In this document: positions 9,379-17,065 of the stretch, piece by piece
Layout: every line of letters starts with the position of its first letter
Numbering within the stretch: the stretch's first letter is position 1
From: CAYOSF01 sp964406605
GTDB lineage: Bacteria > Chloroflexota > Dehalococcoidia > DSTF01 > RBG-16-68-14
Direction of reading: 5' to 3'
NCBI GenBank assembly: GCA_964406605.1
Contig: CAYOSF010000012.1
Span: 1-64,000 of the forward strand
Length of the DNA: 64,000 nt
The notes under the pieces: model-generated
Databases searched by the model: none
Seen by the model: the letters and a program-made list of their open reading frames with translations, nothing else
Told to the model about the DNA's origin: nothing
Program-made: the position numbers and the translations under genes

Positions 9379-9957
9379 TCAACTGGGAGCCGCCGCCCCC
9401 GCAGGGCCGCCCGGGCGCATTTGCTTGCGGAGCGCGTTCAACGCCCGATGCTGGATTACCCGCACTGCGGCCACACTCTTGCCTACGATACGGGCCACCT
9501 CCGGGTACTCCAAGTCCTCCACGAACCGAAGCATGATCACTTGCCGCTGCTCGTCACGCAGGCGAAGGATCGCCTCCCGGACCCGCTCCGCCTCGGCTCG
9601 GCGCTGGAGGACCTCCTCCGGATTTCCGTCCCGGCTATGGTCCACCAGGGTCTCCGGGAGCTCCGTGCCCTCCTTGCGCGAGCGGAGATGGCTCACACCC
9701 AGGTTGTGAGCAATGCGCAGCAGCCACGACACGAACGGCGCGCCCCGAATCTGGTAGCGAGGAACCGCCTCCCAGGCCTGGAGGAACGCCTGCGCCGTCA
9801 GGTCCTCCGCCTCAGCCGGGTTGCCCACCATGTAGTAGATGTGCCGGTATACGCGAACCACGTGCCGATCGTAGAGTGCCGCAAACGCCTCCCGGTCACG
9901 CGCGATGGCCCGCTGCACCAGCGTCCGTTCGTCGATGTTCTCCAGGGCGGCTACCAT
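9379..9957 (-). CDS. ECF-type RNA polymerase sigma factor
   Basis: 192 residues. Region 2 (about 20-90: FAALYDRHVVRVYRHIYY, then AEDLTAQAFLQAWE and FVSWLLRIAHN) and region 4 (about 120-180: VREAILRLRDEQRQVIMLRF, then VARIVGKSVAAVRVIQHRAL) are both clear. It directs RNA polymerase to a special promoter set. No anti-sigma factor is adjacent. It lies between the vWA-FHA gene and the pilin gene on the same strand, so a role in controlling the pilus locus is possible but not shown. Confidence 0.9.
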   Translation of the reverse strand: MVAALENIDERTLVQRAIARDREAFAALYDRHVVRVYRHIYYMVGNPAEAEDLTAQAFLQAWEAVPRYQIRGAPFVSWLLRIAHNLGVSHLRSRKEGTELPETLVDHSRDGNPEEVLQRRAEAERVREAILRLRDEQRQVIMLRFVEDLEYPEVARIVGKSVAAVRVIQHRALNALRKQMRPGGPAGAAAPS

Positions 9958-9972
9958 AAGCTTGCTGCCTCG

Positions 9973-10011
9973 TCAGGGATAGTGACCCTCGACTATGCGA
10001 GGACTCCCTGA
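9973..10011. repeat. Two-tier inverted repeat upstream of the sigma factor gene
   Basis: The outer arms TCAGGGA/TCCCTGA (9973-9979 and 10005-10011) enclose inner arms CCTCG/CGAGG. It lies 16 bp upstream of the sigma gene start and downstream of the vWA gene. It could be the terminator of the vWA gene or an operator for the sigma gene. Confidence 0.45.
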
Positions 10012-10078
10012 TCGTTAGGATCGGCAGAACAGTGGCAAGACTAGAGAGGGTCTGCGTGAGAAGATGAGCCCGGCGGAG

Positions 10079-12082
10079 CTAGTCCCCAGGCTGTGGTCGC
10101 GATTGCCCGGGGAACCAGGGAGTGGCGCGCGTAGAATCGTCGCTATCCACCGGCGCGGCCGGGCCCGGTTCCTCGCCGTGCTCCGCTTCCGGCGGCGACG
10201 CAACCTCGCGCTCGCCGGAATCAGCGTGTTCCCCGCCTTCGTCCTCGGCGTGATCGTGACTCCGGAGGATATCGGGCACCTCACCCGACCCCTCATGGCT
10301 CATGGGCTCAGCGCCTTCCTCCGCGGCTAGCTCAAACCGGAAGGAGCAGTGACCTACCGTGAAGACCTCGCCCGGCGCCAAGAACGCCCAGCGTCCTCCC
10401 ATCGGTCCCAATGCCGAAAGCCGGCGCAGCTCGTGGATCACCAATTGGCCGTCCCGGATCCAAACCCGCGCGTGCTCCGCGCCGATCTCCTGCCCGCCTT
10501 CGGACTCCTGCGCTAGCTGCACGAGACAACGATGTCCGCTGCCGATGCTGACGGGAGTCGCGCCTACCGGGAACGTCTGCCCGGCGAGGGGACCTCCGGT
10601 GACGTGCAACCGGCCCAACACACGTTCGGGCGCGCCTACCGGCTGCGGCGTCTCTTCCTCCCAGAGAGGCCTGCTCGGCCCCTTTTCGGCGCGCGGCTCA
10701 GGCACCGCCTCGGTCTCTGGTTCGGTCTCTGGTTCGGGTGGCGGCGGCTCACCCGGCGCGTCCAGTTGTCCGGCACGACGACGCCGACGGACGATCAAGA
10801 CAAGCAACGCGGCGCCAAGAACGGCGATGACTGCAATACCGGCTACAGGAACATAGCTGCTCATCCCGCCTGCTGCGGCGCCGGTGCGAATGCCCACCTC
10901 GCGCGCCTGTGTCTCTCCCGACAGAGTGACGACCTCGACCGCCACGGTGTGCTCGTCCCCCGCAAGCGAGTCCAAGTCCAACGTCAACTCATACGGCGGA
11001 TCGGCCAGCTCCAACGTCGGTTCGCCGTCAATCAGAAACGTGACGGAGACAACCGGATCCGCGGAGATTACCTGCGCCTCAAGCGTGCGTCCCTCCTCCA
11101 GTCGTTCGCCCTCGTCCACGCCGCTCAGCGTCACGCAGAGCTGCTGGGCGCAAACGACGCGCTCATCGCTGCCGCGCGCCTCTGCGACCGCCGCCTCCAC
11201 CCGCAGCGTGATCGCTTCCGATTGGTCCAGAGCCAGCTCTGATGTGTCAAGGCTGAGGATGTACTGACCTCGAAGTACTTCGGCCGCCTCCTGATAGAGC
11301 TGGGCCAGCCCCTCCGCCGAAGGCGTCTCAGCGGAACGGCCGCCGCTAACCCGGGCCAGTTCCTCTAGATATGCACGGTCGATGCCCGCGCCAAGACCGA
11401 TGGTGAAGACCGGCACCCCGAGCGTCTCAGTCGGCGCCAACGCATCAAGGCGCGTCAGAGCGCTGCCGTTGTCCACGCCGTCGCTCAGCAGCACCACTGC
11501 GCGGCGGCTGCTGTCGGCGGTGGCTGCCAAGTGGATGCTCTCTGCCGTCGCCTGGTAGAGCGCCGTGCCGCCGCCGGCCGCTAGACTATCGATGGCCATG
11601 TTCGCGGCCACCCGATCCTGAGTGAATGGGAGGATCAAGTCGACAGTGTCGTGAAAGGTTACAATCGCAATCCTGTCCTGGGGCGCCAGTCCCAGCAGGA
11701 AGCTTCGCGCCGCCATTCTGGCTTGTTCAAGGACCTCGCCCCCCATGCTGCCGCTGACATCCATCGCCAGCACGACGTCAACAGCCAGACTGCTGTCCAC
11801 CGCCTGGGTCACGGCCACCACCGGTACGGCGGACCCGTCAAGCTGGACCGCGAAATTCGCGTCCTCCAAGTCGGCGACTGGACGACCGTCGTCGCCTAGG
11901 ACCGTCACCACCGCCTGCGCCTGAGGCCAGCCGTCCGCAGTTAGGCCGGCTACCTGCACTGTCAATGTCTGTTCTTGTGCCCAGGCGCTCACGGACGACA
12001 CGAGCAACCCAGCCAGTATCACCCAGACCATACGGTACCCATGTCGGCGGGCCGTTGCTCTCCGCTGTTGCTGCTGTAACAT
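10079..12082 (-). CDS. Membrane protein with extracellular vWA domain and cytoplasmic FHA domain
   Basis: 667 residues. A signal peptide (VWVILAGLLVSSVSAWAQE) is followed by a vWA domain at about 85-270 with the MIDAS residues AMDVSGSMGG and LLSDGVDNGS, then Ig-like beta regions. A membrane segment at about 411-433 ends in RRRRR. After a Pro/Glu-rich linker comes an FHA domain at about 505-600. The FHA is degenerate: the canonical SxxH is GAEH and the Gly-Arg turn is GSGHRC, so phosphothreonine binding is uncertain. The last 70 residues are acidic. The topology suggests a sensor or scaffold linking an outside ligand to a cytoplasmic partner. The start is ATG after GGGAGA. Confidence 0.85.
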   Translation of the reverse strand: MLQQQQRRATARRHGYRMVWVILAGLLVSSVSAWAQEQTLTVQVAGLTADGWPQAQAVVTVLGDDGRPVADLEDANFAVQLDGSAVPVVAVTQAVDSSLAVDVVLAMDVSGSMGGEVLEQARMAARSFLLGLAPQDRIAIVTFHDTVDLILPFTQDRVAANMAIDSLAAGGGTALYQATAESIHLAATADSSRRAVVLLSDGVDNGSALTRLDALAPTETLGVPVFTIGLGAGIDRAYLEELARVSGGRSAETPSAEGLAQLYQEAAEVLRGQYILSLDTSELALDQSEAITLRVEAAVAEARGSDERVVCAQQLCVTLSGVDEGERLEEGRTLEAQVISADPVVSVTFLIDGEPTLELADPPYELTLDLDSLAGDEHTVAVEVVTLSGETQAREVGIRTGAAAGGMSSYVPVAGIAVIAVLGAALLVLIVRRRRRAGQLDAPGEPPPPEPETEPETEAVPEPRAEKGPSRPLWEEETPQPVGAPERVLGRLHVTGGPLAGQTFPVGATPVSIGSGHRCLVQLAQESEGGQEIGAEHARVWIRDGQLVIHELRRLSALGPMGGRWAFLAPGEVFTVGHCSFRFELAAEEGAEPMSHEGSGEVPDILRSHDHAEDEGGEHADSGEREVASPPEAEHGEEPGPAAPVDSDDSTRATPWFPGQSRPQPGD

Positions 12083-12127
12083 GGTTGGGAATTCTCCCGT
12101 TCATATCGGGGAGCCGGCCGACCCAAC

Positions 12128-12156
12128 TTGACATATGCATGCGCCTATGCCAGAAT
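12128..12156 (+). promoter_or_regulatory. Sigma70-like promoter for the riboswitch transcript
   Basis: TTGACA at 12128-12133, a 17-bp spacer, CAGAAT at 12151-12156. Transcription would start near 12163 and run about 300 nt to the riboswitch-like element. Confidence 0.45.
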
Positions 12157-12461
12157 TCGGCGCATGCCGCCAGGGACGGCAGGAACCGTTCGCTGGCGAC
12201 TATCGGATTAGGCTCCCAGGAGTAATATCGGACGAACGACCGTTCCGTTCAGGGCATGGACGACAGAACGATAACATCGGCGCCGGAGAGCAGGACGCGA
12301 CGCCGGCGATCGAATGGAGCGGTCCACAGTCCCCCCACTGGGGCGGGCTGCGAGATCGGGCTACGGGCCCAGGGGACGCGGAAGCAGGAGGCGGGGCCTG
12401 GCAAACGTCCCCTGGTCCCAACCCGAACTACAACCAAATAGCGCCTCCGACAAGGGCGCGG

Positions 12462-12566
12462 CGTGGGGAAACCCCGCCAGGCCGCAAGGCCCCCGGACGG
12501 TTCGTTCGGGCGCAAAGCTCCGGGTCGGCCCCTCACGAGGGGACGGCGGCCGAGCTGCCGAAGAGG
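12462..12566 (+). ncRNA. Cyclic-di-GMP-I (GEMM)-like riboswitch aptamer
   Basis: Read by eye against the GEMM-I consensus. A GG-GGAAA-CCCCG strand (from 12464) pairs with CGGG-CGCAAAG-CTCC (12507-12522), reproducing the AAACC / ACGCAAAGC internal loop. The intervening arm is capped by a GCAA tetraloop (GGCC-GCAA-GGCC). The 3' part GGCGGCCGAGCTGCCGA (12545-12561) matches the conserved GGUAGCCGGGUUACCGA segment, with compensatory changes in the pairs. It lies about 70 nt upstream of the gene at 12638. A covariance-model search was not possible here. Confidence 0.6.
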
Positions 12567-12584
12567 CATCAGTCGGAGGTTCTT

Positions 12585-12618
12585 CAGCCGCCGTCTTCCG
12601 CGCTGAAGGCGGCGGCTG
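12585..12618 (+). promoter_or_regulatory. Hairpin between the aptamer and the gene: candidate expression platform
   Basis: CAGCCGCCG (12585-12593) and CGGCGGCTG (12610-12618) form a perfect 9-bp stem with a 16-nt loop, ending 19 nt before the ATG. There is no U-run, so translational control or an RNA anti-structure is more likely than classic attenuation. Confidence 0.4.
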
Positions 12619-12637
12619 CGTCTCTGGGACAAGAGAG

Positions 12638-12964
12638 ATGCGTCGAGCAGTGATTCGAGCCACCGCGACCGCCGTCCTGGCCGTCCTCCTGGTCGGAGCC
12701 GGACTCGATCTCATCGGCTCCGGGTCTGACCAGGTGAGCCAGACCTCAGCCATGTCAGCCGCGCCGCCGCCCACGGCCACCTACGTCTCTGAGCTTGGAC
12801 CGGCGACGATGCTGCCCCCACGACAGCCCACGGAACTGCCTCCGGCCGGCGCCGAGGCCGGCGCCGAGGCCCGCTGGCCCAGAGCGGCCGGCCTGGGCCT
12901 GGCGCTACTGGGCTGCCTGCTCATCCATGCGGCGACGGCGCTTCGCCCAGCGCCGACCGAATAG
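12638..12964 (+). CDS. Small protein with two membrane segments, downstream of the c-di-GMP-like riboswitch
   Basis: 108 residues. ATG chosen for its GGGACAAGAGAG ribosome site and because it starts directly with a signal/anchor helix (AVLAVLLVGAGLDLIG). A Ser/Pro/Ala-rich linker of about 50 residues follows, then a second hydrophobic helix (AAGLGLALLGCLLIHAATAL) near the C-terminus. The layout resembles small sortase-free envelope proteins, but I recognise no family. The riboswitch and nearby pilus genes suggest a surface or attachment role (inference). Confidence 0.6.
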   Translation: MRRAVIRATATAVLAVLLVGAGLDLIGSGSDQVSQTSAMSAAPPPTATYVSELGPATMLPPRQPTELPPAGAEAGAEARWPRAAGLGLALLGCLLIHAATALRPAPTE

Positions 12965-13256
12965 ACCGCATCCCCGATACCCATCTGAGTGCCGGAGAGC
13001 CGACGGTTCCCTGTACATCGAGTCCAGCAGGGTCTGGCATCCGGTTCCCCTCTCGCCAAGCCATCGACGGGCCCAGCCGGCCGGCCAGAAAACGCCCCCA
13101 ACGGTGTGGTGGCGGGACGGGTATCACCTTCGCTTCCCTGCCGTTTGGCGCAACCGGCCGGCACCGGGCGCTTCAGCCCGTGTGCCCCGGTGCGATAATC
13201 ACGTAGGGAGGTCGCACACCACACCACCGCCTCCCAGCAGCACCCGAGGTAGCTAC
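12965..13256. other. Intergenic region upstream of the AAA ATPase gene
   Basis: 292 bp. A GC-rich inverted repeat (GCACCGG to CCGGTGC, about 13159-13190) is followed by GATAAT near 13192, which could be a -10 element for the ATPase gene. No convincing gene is seen. Confidence 0.35.
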
Positions 13257-14624
13257 ATGAGCGCCGAGACAGCACCGATCATCTCCTTCATGGAGAAGTC
13301 CGAGCCATCCATTCCCACCGCGCCCTTCGTCCCGCAGCCCGCCAGCGTCGAAGAGACCGGCCTGGAGCTCTCGCTCCTGGTAGACCTGATGCTGAAGAGC
13401 ATCCACTTTTCCGGCAGGCCCACTGGACGGCAGGTGGCGGAACAGCTCGCCGTGTCCTATCAGGCGACCGAAGAGGTCATTGCCTTCCTTCGCCGGGAGC
13501 AGGCCATCGAGATCGTCGGCAGTGCCGGCATCGGGGATCAGGCCTATCAGTACGCCCTGACCGGGCGCGGCAAGGAGCTGACGGAAGCGGCCCTCGGCCG
13601 CAGCAAGTACGTCGGACCCGCGCCGGTGCCCTTCCAGCTCTACTTGGATGTCATCGAAAAACAGTCCGCCAGGGACATCCGCATCGAGCGCGATACCCTC
13701 ATCGACGGCCTCTCCCACCTGGTCCTGAGCCGGAGATCGCTGGCAGCGCTGGGGCCGGCCTTCAACTCAGGCCGCTCCGTTCTGATCTACGGCAACTCCG
13801 GCAACGGCAAGAGCACAATTACAGCGGCCATCAAGCGCATGTTGCCCGGCGAGGTCTTGATCCCATTTGCGGTGGAGGTACAGGGGCAGATCATCAAGGT
13901 ATTCGACCCGCGCATGCACCAGCAGGTCTCGCCTGAACTACAGGGAGAGCGGCGGGTCGACGGCACGAGCGTGGCCCCGAACGGGCTGGAGCGCCGCCGG
14001 GACGCACGCTGGGCGCTGGCGAAGCGCCCCCTCGTCGCCGTAGGCGGAGAGCTAACGCTGCAGGACTTGGAGCTGCGCTACTCTCCCCTCTCCCAGTTCT
14101 ACATCGCGCCCCTGCAGTGGAAAGCGAACAGCGGTGTACTCGTTATCGATGACTTCGGCCGGCAGATGATCCAGCCGCAGGAGCTGCTCAACCGCTGGAT
14201 CCTGCCCATGGAGCAGGGAGTGGATCATCTCTCCCTCCACACCGGCGACACTGTGGAGCTGCCCTTCGACGTGCTGCTCATCTTCTCCTCGAATATCCCG
14301 CCCAGCCGTCTCGGCGACGAGGCGTTCTTCCGCCGTATCCGCCACAAGGTCGAGATTCCCAACCCCACCCTGGAGCAATTCCTGGAGATCCTCCGCCGCG
14401 TCGCCGAGGAGCACGGCATCACGTACACGGAAGAAGGCGCCCAGTACCTGGTCAGCACCTACTACGAGCAGGTGGGACGACAGCTCAAGGGCTGCCACCC
14501 GCGAGACTTGGTGGAGCTCTTGGACGACATCACTCACTTCTACGGAGAGCAGCCGGTCCTTACTCCCGAATGGCTGGACCTGGCCTGCGCGTCCTACTTC
14601 GTGGAGGTGGACGACGCCGCCTAG
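13257..14624 (+). CDS. AAA-family ATPase with N-terminal winged-helix-like region
   Basis: 455 residues. ATG chosen after a GAGG ribosome site; the frame upstream is low-complexity. Residues 35-110 look like a winged-helix domain (GRPTGRQVAEQLAVSY, then a YQYALTGRGKEL segment). The ATPase core has Walker A GNSGNGKST at about 178 and Walker B VLVIDDFGRQ at about 294, then a sensor-like FSSN. The C-terminal helical lid has CHPRDLVELLDDI. No partner is fused to it. AAA ATPases of MoxR type often pair with vWA proteins, and a vWA gene lies divergently at 12082, but a link is only inferred. Confidence 0.8.
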   Translation: MSAETAPIISFMEKSEPSIPTAPFVPQPASVEETGLELSLLVDLMLKSIHFSGRPTGRQVAEQLAVSYQATEEVIAFLRREQAIEIVGSAGIGDQAYQYALTGRGKELTEAALGRSKYVGPAPVPFQLYLDVIEKQSARDIRIERDTLIDGLSHLVLSRRSLAALGPAFNSGRSVLIYGNSGNGKSTITAAIKRMLPGEVLIPFAVEVQGQIIKVFDPRMHQQVSPELQGERRVDGTSVAPNGLERRRDARWALAKRPLVAVGGELTLQDLELRYSPLSQFYIAPLQWKANSGVLVIDDFGRQMIQPQELLNRWILPMEQGVDHLSLHTGDTVELPFDVLLIFSSNIPPSRLGDEAFFRRIRHKVEIPNPTLEQFLEILRRVAEEHGITYTEEGAQYLVSTYYEQVGRQLKGCHPRDLVELLDDITHFYGEQPVLTPEWLDLACASYFVEVDDAA

Positions 14625-14646
14625 CCACCATCGCACACACGACACG

Positions 14647-14682
14647 GAGAGGCCCGCGGTTGCACAACCACGGGCTTCTCTC
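14647..14682 (+). terminator. GC-rich hairpin after the AAA ATPase gene (family copy 1)
   Basis: The core GCCCGCGGTTG / CAACCACGGGC has one mismatch and is flanked by GAGAG/CTCTC. It starts 22 nt after the stop codon and is followed by a pyrimidine-rich run. It is related to the copies at 15837 and 20002. Confidence 0.6.
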
Positions 14683-14772
14683 TCCTCCCCGTCCACGTTC
14701 CCCATCGTGGCCCGACTGAAGACATCACGGGGACGCCAGAAGCACGACCGCGTCGGGAAGCGGGGCAGATCG

Positions 14773-14836
14773 CTATGTCAAAGCTCGACCCGGCGCCGCA
14801 TCGCGAAAGCCGGGCGGATACCATGCCGATACATAG
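14773..14836 (+). ncRNA. Structured leader upstream of the lipoprotein gene (unassigned)
   Basis: A closing stem CTATGT (14773-14778) / ACATAG (14831-14836) encloses a CCCGGC (14789-14794) / GCCGGG (14809-14814) hairpin and a short CGG/CCG hairpin. A CAAAGC box sits at the 5' side. I could not match it to a known riboswitch class; a cis-regulatory RNA is possible. It ends 59 nt before the ATG at 14896. Confidence 0.3.
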
Positions 14837-14895
14837 AAGAGGCAGGAACCCCGCGCTCGGCGGGATCTGCACAGGCCGTCTCCCAGGAGGTCATC

Positions 14896-15732
14896 ATGAG
14901 CCGTTGGAACCGTCGCGTCGCTGGTCTCACAGTCGCCATCGTCATGGTCCTCAGCCTCGTCGCCGCAGCTTGTTCCGGGAGCGCCCGAGACGCCGAGACG
15001 CCCGACAACAGCCCGATCGATGGATCCCTATCACAGCCACCGGTCATGGTGGCAAGCGAAGTCCTGGATCTCTCTTCCCAACGCAGCCTCGAGGTCGAGT
15101 CGTTTCGCGGCACCTATCAGATGGCCATGACGAGCGGCGGGTTCACGATGGAGATGGCGGGCGACTTCCTCTTTCAGGCTCCGTACAGCATGTACATGAC
15201 CATGGATTTCCTGGGGCAGACCATGGAAATGCTCATGATACTGCCGGACATGTACGTCAACGTCCCGGACGAGGGATGGTACGTCGTGGACACAGCAGAC
15301 GCGGCCGGGATCGACTGGGACGTCTACACGAAGTGGCTGGAGCAGCAGGGCCCTCTGGACTACTCTTCCATGGCCAAGCAACTCGAGCATCTCACGCAGC
15401 TACCGGACGACACGATAGATGGCGTGCCCTACCTTCACTATCAGGGTGATCTGGACTTCGCCGACGCCATGGAGGAGATCCCGGAGGGGCTCATGGACCC
15501 CGCGGTCCTCGATGCGGCGGCGGGTGCCGTCGATGCGATCAACGTCGAGGTGTGGCTCCACAAGGACACCTACCTGCCCCTCCGGTACGTCATGAGCATC
15601 GACTACTCCAGTCTGGCCGGTAGCCCGCCGTTCTCGATGACCATGTCGATGCGCTACTTCGACTACAACGAGCCGGTGGACATCCCAGAACCGCCCGCGG
15701 ACGCCAAGCTGCTGGACCCGGCCGCCTACTGA
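14896..15732 (+). CDS. Secreted lipoprotein, possibly LppX/LprG-like fold
   Basis: 278 residues. ATG chosen after CCAGGAGG, giving a lipoprotein signal peptide with lipobox LVAAAC (mature Cys about 27). The mature part is rich in Met and Tyr and in alternating beta strands (SFRGTYQMAMTSGGFTMEM, a strand with FLFQAPYSMYMTMDF, DGVPYLHYQGD, EVWLHKDTYLPLRYVM). This is the pattern of LolA/LppX-like half-barrels that bind lipids. That assignment is inference from pattern only. The gene stands alone between two similar hairpins. Confidence 0.75.
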   Translation: MSRWNRRVAGLTVAIVMVLSLVAAACSGSARDAETPDNSPIDGSLSQPPVMVASEVLDLSSQRSLEVESFRGTYQMAMTSGGFTMEMAGDFLFQAPYSMYMTMDFLGQTMEMLMILPDMYVNVPDEGWYVVDTADAAGIDWDVYTKWLEQQGPLDYSSMAKQLEHLTQLPDDTIDGVPYLHYQGDLDFADAMEEIPEGLMDPAVLDAAAGAVDAINVEVWLHKDTYLPLRYVMSIDYSSLAGSPPFSMTMSMRYFDYNEPVDIPEPPADAKLLDPAAY

Positions 15733-15812
15733 TGGACGTTACCAGCCTTCGTCGCGCCGAACCCACCCGGGCCGGCGCGATCTACTTCATAGAGGCCACG
15801 GACGCGGCCTAG
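15732..15812 (+). pseudogene. Remnant of the 3' end of an AAA ATPase gene
   Basis: The last codons (AIYFIEATDAA then stop) and the following 36 nt align without gaps to the end of the AAA ATPase gene (ASYFVEVDDAA then stop, from 14592). By hand count about 55 of 72 bases are identical, running into the hairpin. It could only be read as a 26-codon frame starting in the stop of the lipoprotein gene. I interpret it as the relic of a second ATPase copy. Confidence 0.5.
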
Positions 15813-15836
15813 CCCTCCCCGCGCACACAACACGAA

Positions 15837-15866
15837 GAGGCCCGCGGTCGCTCGACCGCGGGCCTC
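15837..15866. terminator. Perfect 14-bp hairpin (family copy 2)
   Basis: GAGGCCCGCGGTCG and its complement with a 2-nt loop. It lies between convergent genes (lipoprotein plus, PD40 minus) and probably terminates both. The preceding sequence CACACAACACGAA resembles that before copy 1. Confidence 0.65.
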
Positions 15867-15890
15867 GTACGTCCTCCCATGGTCACGTCG

Positions 15891-16784
15891 CTATGGTCCC
15901 CAAGAGGGGTTGTCGTCCTCAGCGGAGTTGTTGGTGAGGTTGCTGACGTTGGAGCCGTCTGCGTCCATGACGTGGATCTCCTCGTTGCCGTCGCGGTCGG
16001 AACGGAAGGCAAGCCGAAGGCCGTCGGGAGACCAGGTGACGCAGCAGTCCTCAGCGGGGTTGTTCGTGAGCCGGGTGACGTTGGAGCCGTCTGCGTCCAT
16101 GACGTAGATCTCGAAGTTGTCGTCTTCGCGGTCGGAGGCGAAGGCGATGCGGCTGCCGTCCGGCGACCAGGCAGGGGCATCGTCATTGGCGGAGTCGTTG
16201 GTCAGATTGGCCACGTTGGAGCCATCGATGTCCATGATGTAGATCTCGTAGTTGTCGCCATCGCGGTCGGAGACGAAGGCGATCCGGCTGCCGTCCGGCG
16301 ACCAGGCAGGACTGGTATCTTCGGCGGGGTTGTTCGTGAGGCGGGTGACGCTGGAGCCATCGGCGTCCATGACGTAGATCTCGAACTCGTCGGCATCGCG
16401 GTCGGAGACGAAGGCGATGCGGCTGCCGTCCGGCGACCAGGAGGGGTGCTGGTCGCTGGCGGCGTTGTTGGTGAGATTGCTGGCGTTGGAGCCGTCGGCG
16501 TCCATGACGTAGACCTCGGCGTCACCGTCGCGGAGTGAGGCGAAGACAATGCGGCCGCCGTCGCTGGACCAGTTCGGCAGGCCGTCCCCGGCGGAGTTGT
16601 CCGTAAGGCGGGTGACGTTGGAGCCGTCGGCATCCATGACGTAGATCTCGGTGTTGCCGTCGCGATCGGAGACGAAGGCGATCTTGCCCGTGTCTGAGGC
16701 ATCGGGAGCGCCGGACCCTCCATCACCCCCACAGGCGGTCAGGAGCAATAGAACGGTAAACGGGACGACTAGGAGATATCTCAT
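15891..16784 (-). CDS. Lipoprotein with six PD40/TolB-like beta-propeller repeats
   Basis: 297 residues. ATG chosen after GGGAGGCAGC; it begins a lipoprotein signal peptide (VVPFTVLLLLTACGG). Six repeats of about 41 residues follow, each of the form SRIAFVSDRDG, EIYVMDADGSNV, then LTNN and PSWSPDG. These are PD40/WD40-like blades found in TolB and DPP-IV-type propellers. Six blades could close a propeller in the periplasm or outside the cell, where it would bind a partner rather than catalyse. The repeats are also similar in DNA (about 123 bp units), suggesting recent internal duplication. Confidence 0.85.
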   Translation of the reverse strand: MRYLLVVPFTVLLLLTACGGDGGSGAPDASDTGKIAFVSDRDGNTEIYVMDADGSNVTRLTDNSAGDGLPNWSSDGGRIVFASLRDGDAEVYVMDADGSNASNLTNNAASDQHPSWSPDGSRIAFVSDRDADEFEIYVMDADGSSVTRLTNNPAEDTSPAWSPDGSRIAFVSDRDGDNYEIYIMDIDGSNVANLTNDSANDDAPAWSPDGSRIAFASDREDDNFEIYVMDADGSNVTRLTNNPAEDCCVTWSPDGLRLAFRSDRDGNEEIHVMDADGSNVSNLTNNSAEDDNPSWGP

Positions 16785-16810
16785 GCTGCCTCCCTGCGGC
16801 TGAATATCGG

Positions 16811-16819
16811 ATTGTATCA
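16811..16819 (-). promoter_or_regulatory. Extended -10 promoter for the PD40 gene
   Basis: TGATACAAT on the minus strand, with no good -35. Transcription would start near 16804, about 20 nt before the ATG at 16784. Confidence 0.45.
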
Positions 16820-17065
16820 CACGACAATGGTCCGTTGCCGGTGGCGCCTCGCCGTCCGCACACCGGTCGGCCGTCCTTCGCGTCAGGGGAAATCGCCGCA
16901 TCCCCAGGGCGCACCCACGGAAACGATGGTAGAGATGTCGACAGGGGCACCGCGCATGCCTTCCCCGTCTGCATTCTAGACGGCTAGACGGCTGCATAGC
17001 GGACGCCGGCCGGCCTTCATGCTACGATCCCACGAGCAACGGTGAGAGATGGGAGGTCCGCCTGG

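Larger units (their letters stand above)
12083..12637. other. Long divergent intergenic region with promoter and structured leader
   Basis: 555 bp between the vWA gene (minus) and a small membrane-protein gene (plus). It contains a TTGACA promoter at 12128, a c-di-GMP-I-like aptamer at about 12462-12566 and a hairpin at 12585-12618. The overlapping open frames here are Arg/Pro/Ala-rich, change register and lack ribosome sites, so I do not call them genes. Confidence 0.5.

Noticed and set aside
12135..12653. Several overlapping frames in the 12.1-12.65 kb region
   Set aside because: They overlap the riboswitch-like structure, lack ribosome sites and are Arg/Pro-rich; the gene begins at 12638 in only one of these frames.
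15879..16538. 219-codon plus-strand frame rich in Val-Gly-Ala repeats
   Set aside because: It is the antisense image of the six PD40 repeats on the minus strand, which have a signal peptide, ribosome site and promoter.
16980..17065. Possible tRNA-like folds before the methyltransferase gene
   Set aside because: No cloverleaf with T-loop GGTTCGA-type box could be drawn; I found no tRNA or rRNA gene in the window.
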